Below are positions 1 to 8,912 of a stretch of 22,769 nt of DNA, piece by piece. Source of the stretch: DATLWN01 sp963764315 (lineage in GTDB: Bacteria > Pseudomonadota > Zetaproteobacteria > Mariprofundales > Mariprofundaceae); assembly GCA_963764315.1 (NCBI GenBank), contig CAVXSB010000014.1, positions 1-22,769 of the forward strand, given 5' to 3'. How positions within the stretch are numbered: position 1 is the stretch's first letter; the number at the start of each line of letters is the position of its first letter. The notes under the pieces were generated by a model. The model saw only the letters and a program-made list of their open reading frames with translations. It did not search any database and was not told where the DNA came from. The position numbers were made by a program, and so were the translations under genes.

Positions 1-1484
<1,484 letters not shown>

Positions 1485-1561
1485 ACCGGTCCGGTTGATC
1501 TTGTCCGGGATGGCGCCTAAGTTAGACCAAATGATGGATGCAACGGGGATGAAGAAGCCCA

Positions 1562-1587
1562 GCCAGGCATGGCTGCCGTGGCCTGGC
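1562..1587 (+). repeat. Inverted repeat just upstream of the membrane-protein gene
   Basis: GCCAGGC (1562-1568) and GCCTGGC (1581-1587) are perfect 7-base arms around a 12-base loop. The repeat ends 11 bases before the ATG at 1599, directly upstream of its purine-rich GGGGA. No T-run follows, so it is not a standard terminator for ygiQ. It may shape translation initiation of the next gene or be incidental. Confidence 0.4.
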
Positions 1588-1598
1588 CGGGGACGATC

Positions 1599-2099
1599 AT
1601 GAAAAGGCTGGCCCTGGCCTTTTCGGCCATTCACGCCTTCATGGCGCTCTTGTTCGCATGTGCAGCGATCGCACTCATCATCATCGCCACGCATATGGGC
1701 TGGGTCGCCTTCGCCGGCGGTATCAACCACTCCGCCGCCGAGGTCGTCATCGAGGCCATCGGTCTACTCGCCACTGCCGTCGTCGCCCTGCAGATCTCCC
1801 AGACGGTGGTCGAGGAGGAGGTGATCCGCGACGCCCATATCAGCGCTCCGACGCGCATTCGGCGCTTCCTGTCGCGTTTTCTCGTCGTCATCATTGTCGC
1901 GTTGGCCATCGAGGGGCTGGTGGCGGTATTCAAGGCCCGCGATGACCCGGACCAGCTGGTCCATGCTGCGAGCCTGGTGCTCGCTACCGGGGCGTTGCTG
2001 GCCGGCTGGGGCGCGTTCATCCGCCTGAATTGTTATGCCGAGGAGCTCGAGCCGGAGGCCATGGAAAAAGCGAAGCAGGAGGACAAGAAGCTCGAGTAG
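1599..2099 (+). CDS. Small four-helix inner-membrane protein, function unknown
   Basis: A 166-residue protein with about four hydrophobic segments: roughly residues 5-32, 44-65, 90-110 and 122-140. A short charged region (QTVVEEEVIRDAHISAPTRIRR) lies between the second and third, and an acidic/lysine-rich tail ends in KKLE. The ATG at 1599 is preferred over the upstream ATG at 1569 because GGGGA lies seven bases before it and the protein then starts with MKR and a hydrophobic helix, as expected for a membrane protein. I do not recognise the family. The pattern resembles small conserved membrane proteins found beside transporters and cytochromes in proteobacteria. It is on the same strand as ygiQ and ends five bases before the converging cytochrome b561 gene. 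Being a real gene is likely; the role is open. Confidence 0.7.
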   Translation: MKRLALAFSAIHAFMALLFACAAIALIIIATHMGWVAFAGGINHSAAEVVIEAIGLLATAVVALQISQTVVEEEVIRDAHISAPTRIRRFLSRFLVVIIVALAIEGLVAVFKARDDPDQLVHAASLVLATGALLAGWGAFIRLNCYAEELEPEAMEKAKQEDKKLE

Positions 2100-2104
2100 G
2101 GCGG

Positions 2105-2710
2105 TTAGCCTTCTTCCCGGCGCTTGCGACCGGTGAGCATGGCGCGCGCCAGATTCTCGTGGTGCATCAGGCTGGAGGCGGCGATGCCTGCGAGATGCAG
2201 CACGATCAGGGCCAGCATGATGTCGACGCTGGCCTCATGTGCCTCCTCCCAGAAGCCCTCGTTTTGGGCATCGCCGTCCGCATCATCGTCGGCGATGGCA
2301 TTGGGGATGGCGAAGGTGATGGCGGTCGGCACGATCACGGTCTCATGCTTGGCCTGCTCCGCCTTCAGCCCTGTCCAGCTGACGGCGAACAGTACAAGCA
2401 GCATGACGACGATCATCAGGCCGCCGGCCGGATTGTGCCCGAGATAGCGCCTGGGGTGGCCGCCGATCAAATCCTTCAGGTAGGCGAGGATCTGCCGCGG
2501 GGCGTAGATGAAATCGGAAAAGCGCGCATGTTTGCCCCCAATCAGGCCCCAGAGCAGGCGGAAGGCCAGCAGGCCGATGATGATATAGCCCGCCCAGTTG
2601 TGCAGCGCGTCCGTGCCCTCGCCGCTGATATAGGCGACCGTGAACAGCGCCACAAGCGACCAGTGGAACAGGCGCAGGCCGAGATCCCAGACCCTGATTT
2701 CGTGTGACAT
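2105..2710 (-). CDS. Cytochrome b561-like membrane protein
   Basis: A 201-residue protein starting MSHEIRVWDLGLRLFHWSL, the usual opening of small b-type cytochromes of the cytochrome b561 / Ni,Fe-hydrogenase b-subunit superfamily. Four membrane helices are visible, with candidate haem-ligand histidines in LFHW (residue 16), ALHNWAGY, and the C-terminal helix (LHLAG, LMHHEN). Such proteins pass electrons between the quinone pool and a partner redox enzyme or cytochrome c. The partner is not encoded next door. The loop before the last helix is long and very acidic (AIADDDADGDAQNEG), which is unusual. The start at 2710 is chosen over the in-frame ATG at 2722 because GGAGG (2715-2719) precedes it by four bases. 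It lies on the same strand downstream of accC, 86 bases away, possibly as a separate transcript. Confidence 0.85.
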   Translation of the reverse strand: MSHEIRVWDLGLRLFHWSLVALFTVAYISGEGTDALHNWAGYIIIGLLAFRLLWGLIGGKHARFSDFIYAPRQILAYLKDLIGGHPRRYLGHNPAGGLMIVVMLLVLFAVSWTGLKAEQAKHETVIVPTAITFAIPNAIADDDADGDAQNEGFWEEAHEASVDIMLALIVLHLAGIAASSLMHHENLARAMLTGRKRREEG

Positions 2711-2718
2711 GGCAACCT

Positions 2719-2734
2719 CCATCGCGGACGATGG
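2719..2734 (-). promoter_or_regulatory. Hairpin partly covering the ribosome binding site of the cytochrome b561 gene
   Basis: Read on the minus strand, CCATCG-TCCG-CGATGG forms a six-pair stem with a four-base loop. The last G of its 3' arm (2719) is the first G of the GGAGG ribosome binding site (2715-2719), so folding would crowd the site. The stem is perfect. A regulatory effect is inference. Confidence 0.4.
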
Positions 2735-2779
2735 TGGTATCTCTACCGGAGCCGAATGAAACCAGTCTGAATGACTAGG

Positions 2780-2794
2780 GCCTGTTCCACAGGC
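2780..2794 (-). terminator. Short hairpin directly after accC
   Basis: GCCTGT (2780-2785) and ACAGGC (2789-2794) pair perfectly across a three-base loop, beginning two bases after the accC stop codon on the minus strand. No run of U follows, so this is at best a weak or Rho-assisted end or a 3'-end stabiliser of the acc transcript, not a canonical intrinsic terminator. Confidence 0.3.
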
Positions 2795-2796
2795 GT

Positions 2797-4146
<1,350 letters not shown>

Positions 4147-4158
4147 TGCGGCCTCGGT

Positions 4159-4608
4159 TTACAGGGGACGGATGACGAATAGCGGCTGGCCGTACTCCAC
4201 CGGGGTGGCGTTCTCGACCAGCACCTCCTCGACGATGCCGTCGTACTCCGCCTCGATCTCGTTCATCAGCTTCATGGCTTCGATGATGCAAAGCGTCTCG
4301 CCCTTCTTGATCTTCTTGCCTTCGGTGACGAAGGACTCGGCCTCCGGGGAGGCGGCGCGATAGAAGGTGCCGACCATCGGCGATTTCAGCAAATGCGCCT
4401 CGTCGTGAGCGGGGGCGATCGGGGCCTCCGCGGCAGGGGCCGCCGCTGCCGCCGGGGCGGCGACGTGCTGTACCTGGGGGGCGGCCGGCGCCGGCGCACT
4501 GGTCTGGCGGGACACGCGTACGGTATGGCTGCCGTCGGAGACCTCGACCTCGGTGACGTCGGTGTCCTGAATCAGGCGGATCAGCTTGCGAATCTCGGAA
4601 ATGTCCAC
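4159..4608 (-). CDS. accB: Biotin carboxyl carrier protein of acetyl-CoA carboxylase
   Basis: AccB carries biotin between AccC and the carboxyltransferase. The 149-residue protein has the family layout: an N-terminal helical segment (DISEIRKLIRLIQDTDVTEVEV), an Ala/Pro-rich flexible linker at about residues 38-66, and a C-terminal biotinyl domain with the attachment motif EAMKLMNEIEA, where Lys113 is biotinylated. The start is GTG at 4608. AAGGAG (4615-4620) lies six bases upstream, whereas the nearby ATG at 4610 is out of frame. Only one base separates it from the aroQ stop codon, so translational coupling is likely. The acidic thumb typical of AccB is seen as HLLKSPMVGTFYRAASPEAESFV. Confidence 0.98.
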   Translation of the reverse strand: MDISEIRKLIRLIQDTDVTEVEVSDGSHTVRVSRQTSAPAPAAPQVQHVAAPAAAAAPAAEAPIAPAHDEAHLLKSPMVGTFYRAASPEAESFVTEGKKIKKGETLCIIEAMKLMNEIEAEYDGIVEEVLVENATPVEYGQPLFVIRPL

Positions 4609-4609
4609 A

Positions 4610-5080
4610 TCAAGCTCCTTGTTGGGATGAAAGTCGTTCGATCAGGCCGCGCAGGGCCAGCGTATAGGAGGCGGGGCCGAAGCCCGCGATCACCGCCAGT
4701 GCTACATCGGCCAGCATGGATTTATGCCGGAAATCCTCGCGGCGATGCACATTCGATAGGTGCACCTCGACGAAGGGGATCTTGGCGGCCAGCAGGGCGT
4801 CACGCAGGGCGATACTGGTATGGGTATAGGCGGCGGGGTTGATCAGGATGCCGTCGACATGCTCGCCCTCGGGCGCCATCGCGGCCTGCTGGATGTGTCC
4901 GACCAGCTCCCCCTCGTGGTTGCTCTGGAAACTGACGACCTCGGCCCCGAGCTGGTCGCCCAGAGCGATCAGGGCCTGGTCGATCTCAGCCAGGGTGTGG
5001 TGCCCGTAATGGCCAGGCTCGCGCGTGCCGAGCATGTTCAGGTTCGGCCCGTGCAGGACCAGGATGCGGCGGGTTTTCAC
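4610..5080 (-). CDS. aroQ: Type II 3-dehydroquinate dehydratase
   Basis: AroQ dehydrates 3-dehydroquinate to 3-dehydroshikimate in the shikimate pathway. The 156-residue length fits the small, dodecameric type II enzyme. Expected active-site features are present: HGPNLNMLGTREPGHYG with catalytic Arg20 and Tyr25, QSNHEGELV, NPAAYTHTSIALRDAL, and EVHLSNVHRREDFRHKS with His107. It sits between a TPR-protein gene (six bases upstream) and accB (one base downstream). An aroQ-accB-accC order is common in gammaproteobacteria and presumably coordinates growth-linked synthesis of aromatics and fatty acids. Confidence 0.97.
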   Translation of the reverse strand: MKTRRILVLHGPNLNMLGTREPGHYGHHTLAEIDQALIALGDQLGAEVVSFQSNHEGELVGHIQQAAMAPEGEHVDGILINPAAYTHTSIALRDALLAAKIPFVEVHLSNVHRREDFRHKSMLADVALAVIAGFGPASYTLALRGLIERLSSQQGA

Positions 5081-5086
5081 GCTTGC

Positions 5087-5539
5087 TCAGTCCTCCTGTA
5101 TCCAGGCGTCGCGCAGTTTCTGCAGGCGCTCGTCCTCGGGTCGGCGCAGCATCAGGATGGCCAGCATGGCGCGCGCCGTATCCTGCTCTCCCTGCTGCCA
5201 CAGCAGCTTGGCCAATTGCACCGAGGCCGCCGGCCGCTTGGCCCCACCCGTGGAGGCGCGCAGGCGCTCGGCTTTGTCGCGGCAGTGCGTCGCCTCGGCC
5301 TCGCCGCCGCGGATCTGATGCAGGCCGGCCAGCATCTCCCAGGCGCGCGTCTCGGCCGGCGCGAACTCCAGCACCTCGCGGATCAAGGCCTCGGCCTCAT
5401 CCAGCTGCCCTGCGCTCAGGCAGCGCTCGGCGTGGGCAAGGCCATGGCGCACGCCCTTCCAGTTGGAAGGGGTCGGGGCGGCGGGCGCCGGCGCGGATTT
5501 GGCATCCGGGTTGGGCGCGTCGTTCGATGCTGTTAGCAT
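5087..5539 (-). CDS. Small tetratricopeptide-repeat protein, first gene of the aroQ-accBC unit
   Basis: A 150-residue soluble protein. After a Pro/Ala-rich N-terminus (about residues 1-25) come two or three TPR-like helix pairs: HGLAHAERCLSAGQLDEAEA and LIREVLEFAPAETRAWEMLA, then SVQLAKLLWQQGEQDTARAM with ILMLRRPEDERLQKL. TPRs mediate protein contacts; no enzymatic motif is visible. It has no signal peptide. The stop lies six bases before aroQ, so it belongs to that operon, but I know of no defined role there. The ATG at 5539 has no recognisable ribosome binding site, and a candidate -10 places the transcript start almost at the ATG, so it may be translated from a leaderless message (inference). 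Gene reality is likely; function unknown. Confidence 0.75.
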   Translation of the reverse strand: MLTASNDAPNPDAKSAPAPAAPTPSNWKGVRHGLAHAERCLSAGQLDEAEALIREVLEFAPAETRAWEMLAGLHQIRGGEAEATHCRDKAERLRASTGGAKRPAASVQLAKLLWQQGEQDTARAMLAILMLRRPEDERLQKLRDAWIQED

Positions 5540-5545
5540 GACGCC

Positions 5546-5574
5546 ACGCTATGCGGTGCGACATGGTGGGTCAA
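5546..5574 (-). promoter_or_regulatory. Candidate promoter of the TPR-aroQ-accBC unit
   Basis: On the minus strand TTGACC (5574-5569) is followed after 17 bases by TAGCGT (5551-5546). The -35 is good (5 of 6) but the -10 is poor (3 of 6), as in activator-dependent promoters. It would start transcription near 5539, the ATG itself, with the Crp-type site centred about 60 bases upstream. Moderate to low confidence because of the weak -10. Confidence 0.35.
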
Positions 5575-5591
5575 CGTGATTTCGCGCGTTT

Positions 5592-5607
5592 TGTGACCTT
5601 TTTCACA
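5592..5607. promoter_or_regulatory. Crp/Vfr-type operator between divergent transcription units
   Basis: TGTGACCTTTTTCACA is a perfect match to the Crp core TGTGA-N6-TCACA, set in T-rich flanks (TTT before, CATTT after) that also resemble the consensus. It lies in the divergent region between the TPR-aroQ-accBC unit (ATG 53 bases away) and thiS (start 63 bases away). Its centre at 5599.5 is about 60 bases upstream of the start predicted from the leftward -35/-10, the class I activator position. Which unit it controls cannot be told from sequence. No crp gene is in the window. Confidence 0.65.
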
Positions 5608-5669
5608 CATTTTTGGCGAAAAAAGGCCGAAACATGGCGATACGAGCCTGGAAACGCAAGGAGATGCCG

Positions 5670-5870
5670 GTGCCGACGATCCAGCTCAATGGCGAATCAC
5701 GCCGCGTGGCCGCGGCGACGCTGGCCGAACTCGTGACCGAGCTCGGGCTGGAGCGGCGCATGATCGCCATCGAGAGCAACCTCGAAGTGGTCGCGAGGAG
5801 CCGCTATGCCGACACTAAGCTTTCTGAGGGCGACCGCATCGAGCTCGTGCACATGATCGGCGGCGGGTGA
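5670..5870 (+). CDS. thiS: ThiS, sulfur carrier protein for thiazole synthesis
   Basis: ThiS is a ubiquitin-fold protein whose C-terminal Gly-Gly is adenylated and thiocarboxylated, then donates sulfur to ThiG for the thiamine thiazole ring. The protein ends in MIGGG, with the required terminal Gly-Gly, after the typical LSEGDRIELVHM. The GTG at 5670 is chosen because AAGGAG (5658-5663) is six bases before it and the product is then 66 residues, a usual ThiS length. The ATG at 5664 abuts that site with no spacing, and an ATG at 5634 would add a basic extension. It is followed by thiG after 179 bases, an unusually long gap filled with inverted repeats. Confidence 0.92.
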   Translation: MPTIQLNGESRRVAAATLAELVTELGLERRMIAIESNLEVVARSRYADTKLSEGDRIELVHMIGGG

Positions 5871-5913
5871 TTGGTTCGATACGGCCTCGGGCGCCCTGCC
5901 CTTGGCCTCGGAC

Positions 5914-6033
5914 GCCACGGAAAAAGCGCGGTTTCCCCGTGGCTCACGGATCCTGACGGATTCGCCCGGCTCCTGCCGGGATTGTAAAGCCACCCGTCCA
6001 TGGGTGGAGAATTCGCCCGCACCGGGTGTGCGG
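5914..6033 (+). repeat. Cluster of four inverted repeats between thiS and thiG
   Basis: Four successive hairpins are readable. (1) GCCACGG at 5914-5920 with CCGTGGC at 5937-5943, extendable by AAA/TTT around a two-C bulge. (2) CCCGGC 5965-5970 with GCCGGG 5975-5980, loop TCCT. (3) CCACCC 5990-5995 with GGGTGG 6002-6007. (4) CCGCAC 6017-6022 with GTGCGG 6028-6033. The last ends two bases before the GGGAG of thiG. None is followed by a T-run. The motif TTCGCCCG occurs twice (5961 and 6012). This could be processing or attenuation structure that lowers thiG relative to thiS, or dispersed REP-like elements. I see no TPP riboswitch signature. Confidence 0.55.
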
Positions 6034-6049
6034 ATGGGAGAATGACACC

Positions 6050-6829
6050 ATGTCTGACGATGTATTGAAGGTTGGAACCTATACGTTCAAGTCGCGGCTG
6101 ATCGTCGGCTCGGGCAAGTACAAGGACTTCCCGACGACGAAGGCGGCGACCGAGGCGGCCGAGGCGGAGATGATCACGGTGGCCGTGCGCCGCGTGAACA
6201 TCACCGATCCGGGCAAGGAGAACCTGCTCGATTACATCGATCCGAAGCGCTATACCATCCTGCCGAACACCGCCGGCTGCTACACGGCCGAGGATGCCGT
6301 GCGTACCTTGCGCCTGGCCCGCGAGGCCGGCGGCTGGGATCTGGTCAAGCTCGAGGTGCTGGGCGATCAGCAGACGCTGTACCCGAACGTGGTGGAAACG
6401 ATCAAGGCGGCCGAGATCCTGGTGGCCGAGGGCTTCCAGGTCATGGTGTACACCAGCGACGATCCGATCGTGGCCAAACGCCTGGAGGAGGTCGGCTGTG
6501 CGGCGGTGATGCCGCTGGGCAACCCCATCGGCTCCGGCCGCGGTCTGGCCAATCCGTTCAATATCCGCGTCATCAAGGAGCGGGCCACCGTGCCCATCGT
6601 CGTCGATGCCGGCATCGGCACTGCCAGCGATGCAGCCAAGGCCATGGAGCTCGGGGCGGATGCGGCGCTGATCAACACCGCCATCGCCGAGGCGAAGGAC
6701 GAATGCATGATGGCGCGCGCCATGCGCGATGCGGTGCGCGCCGGTCGCCAGGCCTATCTCGCCGGGCGCATGCCGAAAAGGGCCTTCGCCTCCGCCAGTT
6801 CCCCGACCGAAGGCTATTTCTGGGACTGA
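6050..6829 (+). CDS. thiG: Thiazole synthase ThiG
   Basis: ThiG condenses 1-deoxyxylulose-5-phosphate, dehydroglycine (or iminoglycine) and the sulfur of ThiS thiocarboxylate to form the thiazole phosphate of thiamine. The 259-residue TIM-barrel protein shows family landmarks: SRLIVGSGKY near the N-terminus, the Schiff-base lysine in WDLVKLEVLGD (Lys100), PNTAGCYTAEDAVR, VMPLGNPIGSGRGLANP, and the phosphate-binding VPIVVDAGIGTASDAAKAMELGADAALINTA. The ATG at 6050 follows GGGAG (6036-6040) by nine bases; an in-frame ATG at 6026 would add eight residues without support. It is preceded by thiS. The thiazole-forming partners ThiF/ThiO/ThiH are not in the window. Confidence 0.97.
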   Translation: MSDDVLKVGTYTFKSRLIVGSGKYKDFPTTKAATEAAEAEMITVAVRRVNITDPGKENLLDYIDPKRYTILPNTAGCYTAEDAVRTLRLAREAGGWDLVKLEVLGDQQTLYPNVVETIKAAEILVAEGFQVMVYTSDDPIVAKRLEEVGCAAVMPLGNPIGSGRGLANPFNIRVIKERATVPIVVDAGIGTASDAAKAMELGADAALINTAIAEAKDECMMARAMRDAVRAGRQAYLAGRMPKRAFASASSPTEGYFWD

Positions 6830-6884
6830 CGGCAAACGGTCTTTTTCTCCGATGACGACGTTGCGGCCAGCGTTGCGGTGCTCA

Positions 6885-6901
6885 TGTATGGACTTCATAC
6901 A
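6885..6901. promoter_or_regulatory. Inverted repeat upstream of hemE
   Basis: TGTATG-GACTT-CATACA is a perfect six-base inverted repeat with a five-base centre in the 179-base gap between thiG and hemE. The gap is more AT-rich than its surroundings and probably holds the hemE promoter (a weak candidate is TTGCGG at 6873 with CATACA at 6896, 17 bases apart). The repeat would overlap that -10, as a repressor site would. Inference only. Confidence 0.35.
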
Positions 6902-7008
6902 CTCCGCTCCTCACACTTGCCGCGCCTTGTCCTCGAAGAAAAATCCTCGTTTGCAAGGAATCTGCACGACCGAGCATCTCTGCCGGGATGTCTCTGAAGG
7001 ATGACGAG

Positions 7009-8073
7009 ATGAGTGAGCTGAAAAACGACCTGTTTCTGCGCGCCTGCATGAAGGAGCCGGTGGAGCGCACGCCGGTGTGGATGATGCGCCAGGCCGGGCG
7101 CTACCTGCCGGAATACCGCGCCACGCGTTCGAAGGCCGGCGGCTTTCTCGACCTGTGCAAGAACCCGGAGCTGGCTTGCGAGGTGACGCTGCAGCCGATC
7201 GACATCCTGGGTGCGGATGCGGCCATCCTGTTCTCCGACATCCTCGTCGTGCCCGAGGCCATGGGCATGGAGCTGACCTTCGGCGTCGGCGAGGGGCCGC
7301 GCTTCCCGCAGCCGATCGAATCCCGCGCCGATGTCGAGGCGCTGCCCGTCCCCGATCCCGAGGATGCTCTGGGCTATGTGATGGCGGCGGTGCGTGCCAT
7401 CCGCAAGGGCCTGGACGGGCGGGTGCCGTTGATCGGCTTCACCGGCAGCCCGTGGACGCTGGCCACCTATATGGTCGAGGGCGGCGGCTCGAAGAACTTC
7501 TCCAAGGTCAAGGCCATGGCCTTCAACGATCCCGCCACCATGCACCTGCTGCTGGGGAAACTGGCCGATGCCGTCGCCGCCTATCTGAACGCGCAGATCG
7601 CCAACGGCGCGCAGGCGGTACAGATCTTCGACACCTGGGGCGGCATCCTGACCACCCGCGACTACAAGGCGTTTTCGCTGGATTACATGCAGCGCATCGT
7701 CAGCCAGCTGACGCGTAGCCACGAAGGCCGCCGCGTACCGGTGATCCTGTACACCAAGGGCGGCATGGGCTGGCTGGAGGCGATCGCCGACACCGGCTGC
7801 GATGTCGTGGGCCTGGACTGGTCCATCGATATCGACGTGGCCAAGGCGCGCATCGGGGATAGGGTGGCGCTGCAGGGCAATATGGATCCGACGATGCTGT
7901 ACGCCAATCCCGAGCGCATCCGGGCCGAGGTCAAGGATATCCTGGGCCGCTTCGGTCATGGCCCGGGCCATGTGTTCAATCTCGGCCACGGCATCACCCC
8001 CGACGTGCCGAAAGAGCACGCCATCGCCTTCTTCGAAGCCGTGCGCGAGGAATCCGTCCGCTACCACCGCTAG
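7009..8073 (+). CDS. hemE: Uroporphyrinogen decarboxylase
   Basis: HemE removes the four acetate carboxyls of uroporphyrinogen III to give coproporphyrinogen III in haem synthesis, in the cytoplasm. The 354-residue length equals the usual bacterial enzyme. Conserved segments are present: RTPVWMMRQAGRYLPEYR with the substrate-binding arginines, ILFSDILVVPEAMGM with the active-site aspartate, GFTGSPWTLATYMVEGG, IFDTWGG, and NLGHGITPDVP. The ATG at 7009 is chosen because AAGGA (6997-7001) lies seven bases upstream and the protein begins MSELKNDLFLRA as in relatives; an in-frame ATG at 6988 would add seven residues. The ZIP transporter gene starts 44 bases downstream. Confidence 0.97.
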   Translation: MSELKNDLFLRACMKEPVERTPVWMMRQAGRYLPEYRATRSKAGGFLDLCKNPELACEVTLQPIDILGADAAILFSDILVVPEAMGMELTFGVGEGPRFPQPIESRADVEALPVPDPEDALGYVMAAVRAIRKGLDGRVPLIGFTGSPWTLATYMVEGGGSKNFSKVKAMAFNDPATMHLLLGKLADAVAAYLNAQIANGAQAVQIFDTWGGILTTRDYKAFSLDYMQRIVSQLTRSHEGRRVPVILYTKGGMGWLEAIADTGCDVVGLDWSIDIDVAKARIGDRVALQGNMDPTMLYANPERIRAEVKDILGRFGHGPGHVFNLGHGITPDVPKEHAIAFFEAVREESVRYHR

Positions 8074-8117
8074 TTGCCGATTGCCCGGGCGGGCATGGGG
8101 GGACTAACGTTGTCCGC

Positions 8118-8897
8118 ATGAACACGCATGTCGTCGGCCTCGCCTTTCTCGGCAGCCTCGCCGCCGGGGCGCTGACCGCCGTCGGCTCGCTGGCCGTGTT
8201 CTTCATCCGGAGGCTGTCCGATCGTCTGGAGGATGGCCTGCTGAGCTTCGCCGCCGGCATCATGCTCGCCGCCACCTTTTTCTCGTTGCTACTCCCGGCG
8301 ATCCGGGATGGCGAGGCGCAATTCGGCAGCCGCATGCTGGCGGTGAGCGTGGCCATCGTCGGCCTGTTGGCGGGGGCGGCGGTCCTGTTCCTGCTGCACC
8401 GCTGCCTGCCGCACGAGCATTTCCACACCGGCCACGAGGGTCCGGATGCGCGCACGCTCAAGCGCATCTGGCTGTTCGTCATCGCCATCACGCTGCACAA
8501 CTTCCCGGAGGGCATGGCGGTCGGTACGGGCTTCGCCGGCGGCGATATCGCCAACGGTACGACGCTGGCGACCGGTATCGGTATCCAGAACATCCCCGAG
8601 GGGCTGGCCGTCTCCGTGTCGCTGATCTCCGCCGGCTACGCGCGGCCCAAGGCCTTCGCCGTCGGCGCCCTGACCGGGCTGGTGGAGCCCGTCGGCGGTC
8701 TGCTCGGCGGCCTGGCCGTCTCGGCTTCCGGGCCATTCATGCCGCTCTCCCTGGCCTTCGCCGCCGGGGCCATGCTGTTCGTGATCAGCGACGAGATCAT
8801 CCCCGAGACGCATCGCCGCGGTTACCAGAACCTCGCCACCCTCGGCCTGTTCGCCGGCTTCGCCGGCATGATGTTCCTGGATGCCGCTCTGGGCTGA
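8118..8897 (+). CDS. ZIP family divalent metal transporter (GufA/ZupT-like)
   Basis: A 259-residue inner-membrane protein with about eight hydrophobic helices. The two signature motifs of the binuclear metal site in ZIP proteins are intact: HNFPEG (residues 127-132) and QNIPEG (157-162). The loop before them carries a short His-rich segment, HEHFHTGHEG (residues 99-108), typical of metal sensing or delivery. ZIP proteins move zinc or other divalent cations (Fe, Mn) into the cytoplasm; the specificity cannot be read here. It follows hemE by 44 bases and may be co-transcribed, which could fit an iron supply role (inference). No strong ribosome binding site is seen, only a G-run at 8098-8102. 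It converges on the next gene, 15 bases away. Confidence 0.92.
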   Translation: MNTHVVGLAFLGSLAAGALTAVGSLAVFFIRRLSDRLEDGLLSFAAGIMLAATFFSLLLPAIRDGEAQFGSRMLAVSVAIVGLLAGAAVLFLLHRCLPHEHFHTGHEGPDARTLKRIWLFVIAITLHNFPEGMAVGTGFAGGDIANGTTLATGIGIQNIPEGLAVSVSLISAGYARPKAFAVGALTGLVEPVGGLLGGLAVSASGPFMPLSLAFAAGAMLFVISDEIIPETHRRGYQNLATLGLFAGFAGMMFLDAALG

Positions 8898-8912
8898 GAC
8901 TGGGCCCTGATC

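Noticed and set aside
5871..6049. TPP riboswitch between thiS and thiG or ahead of thiS
   Set aside because: The conserved CUGAGA and ACCUGA-type segments of the THI element are not present in either region.
6830..6860. Intrinsic terminator after thiG
   Set aside because: A short T-run (CTTTTTCTCC) is present but only a three-pair stem precedes it, too weak to call.
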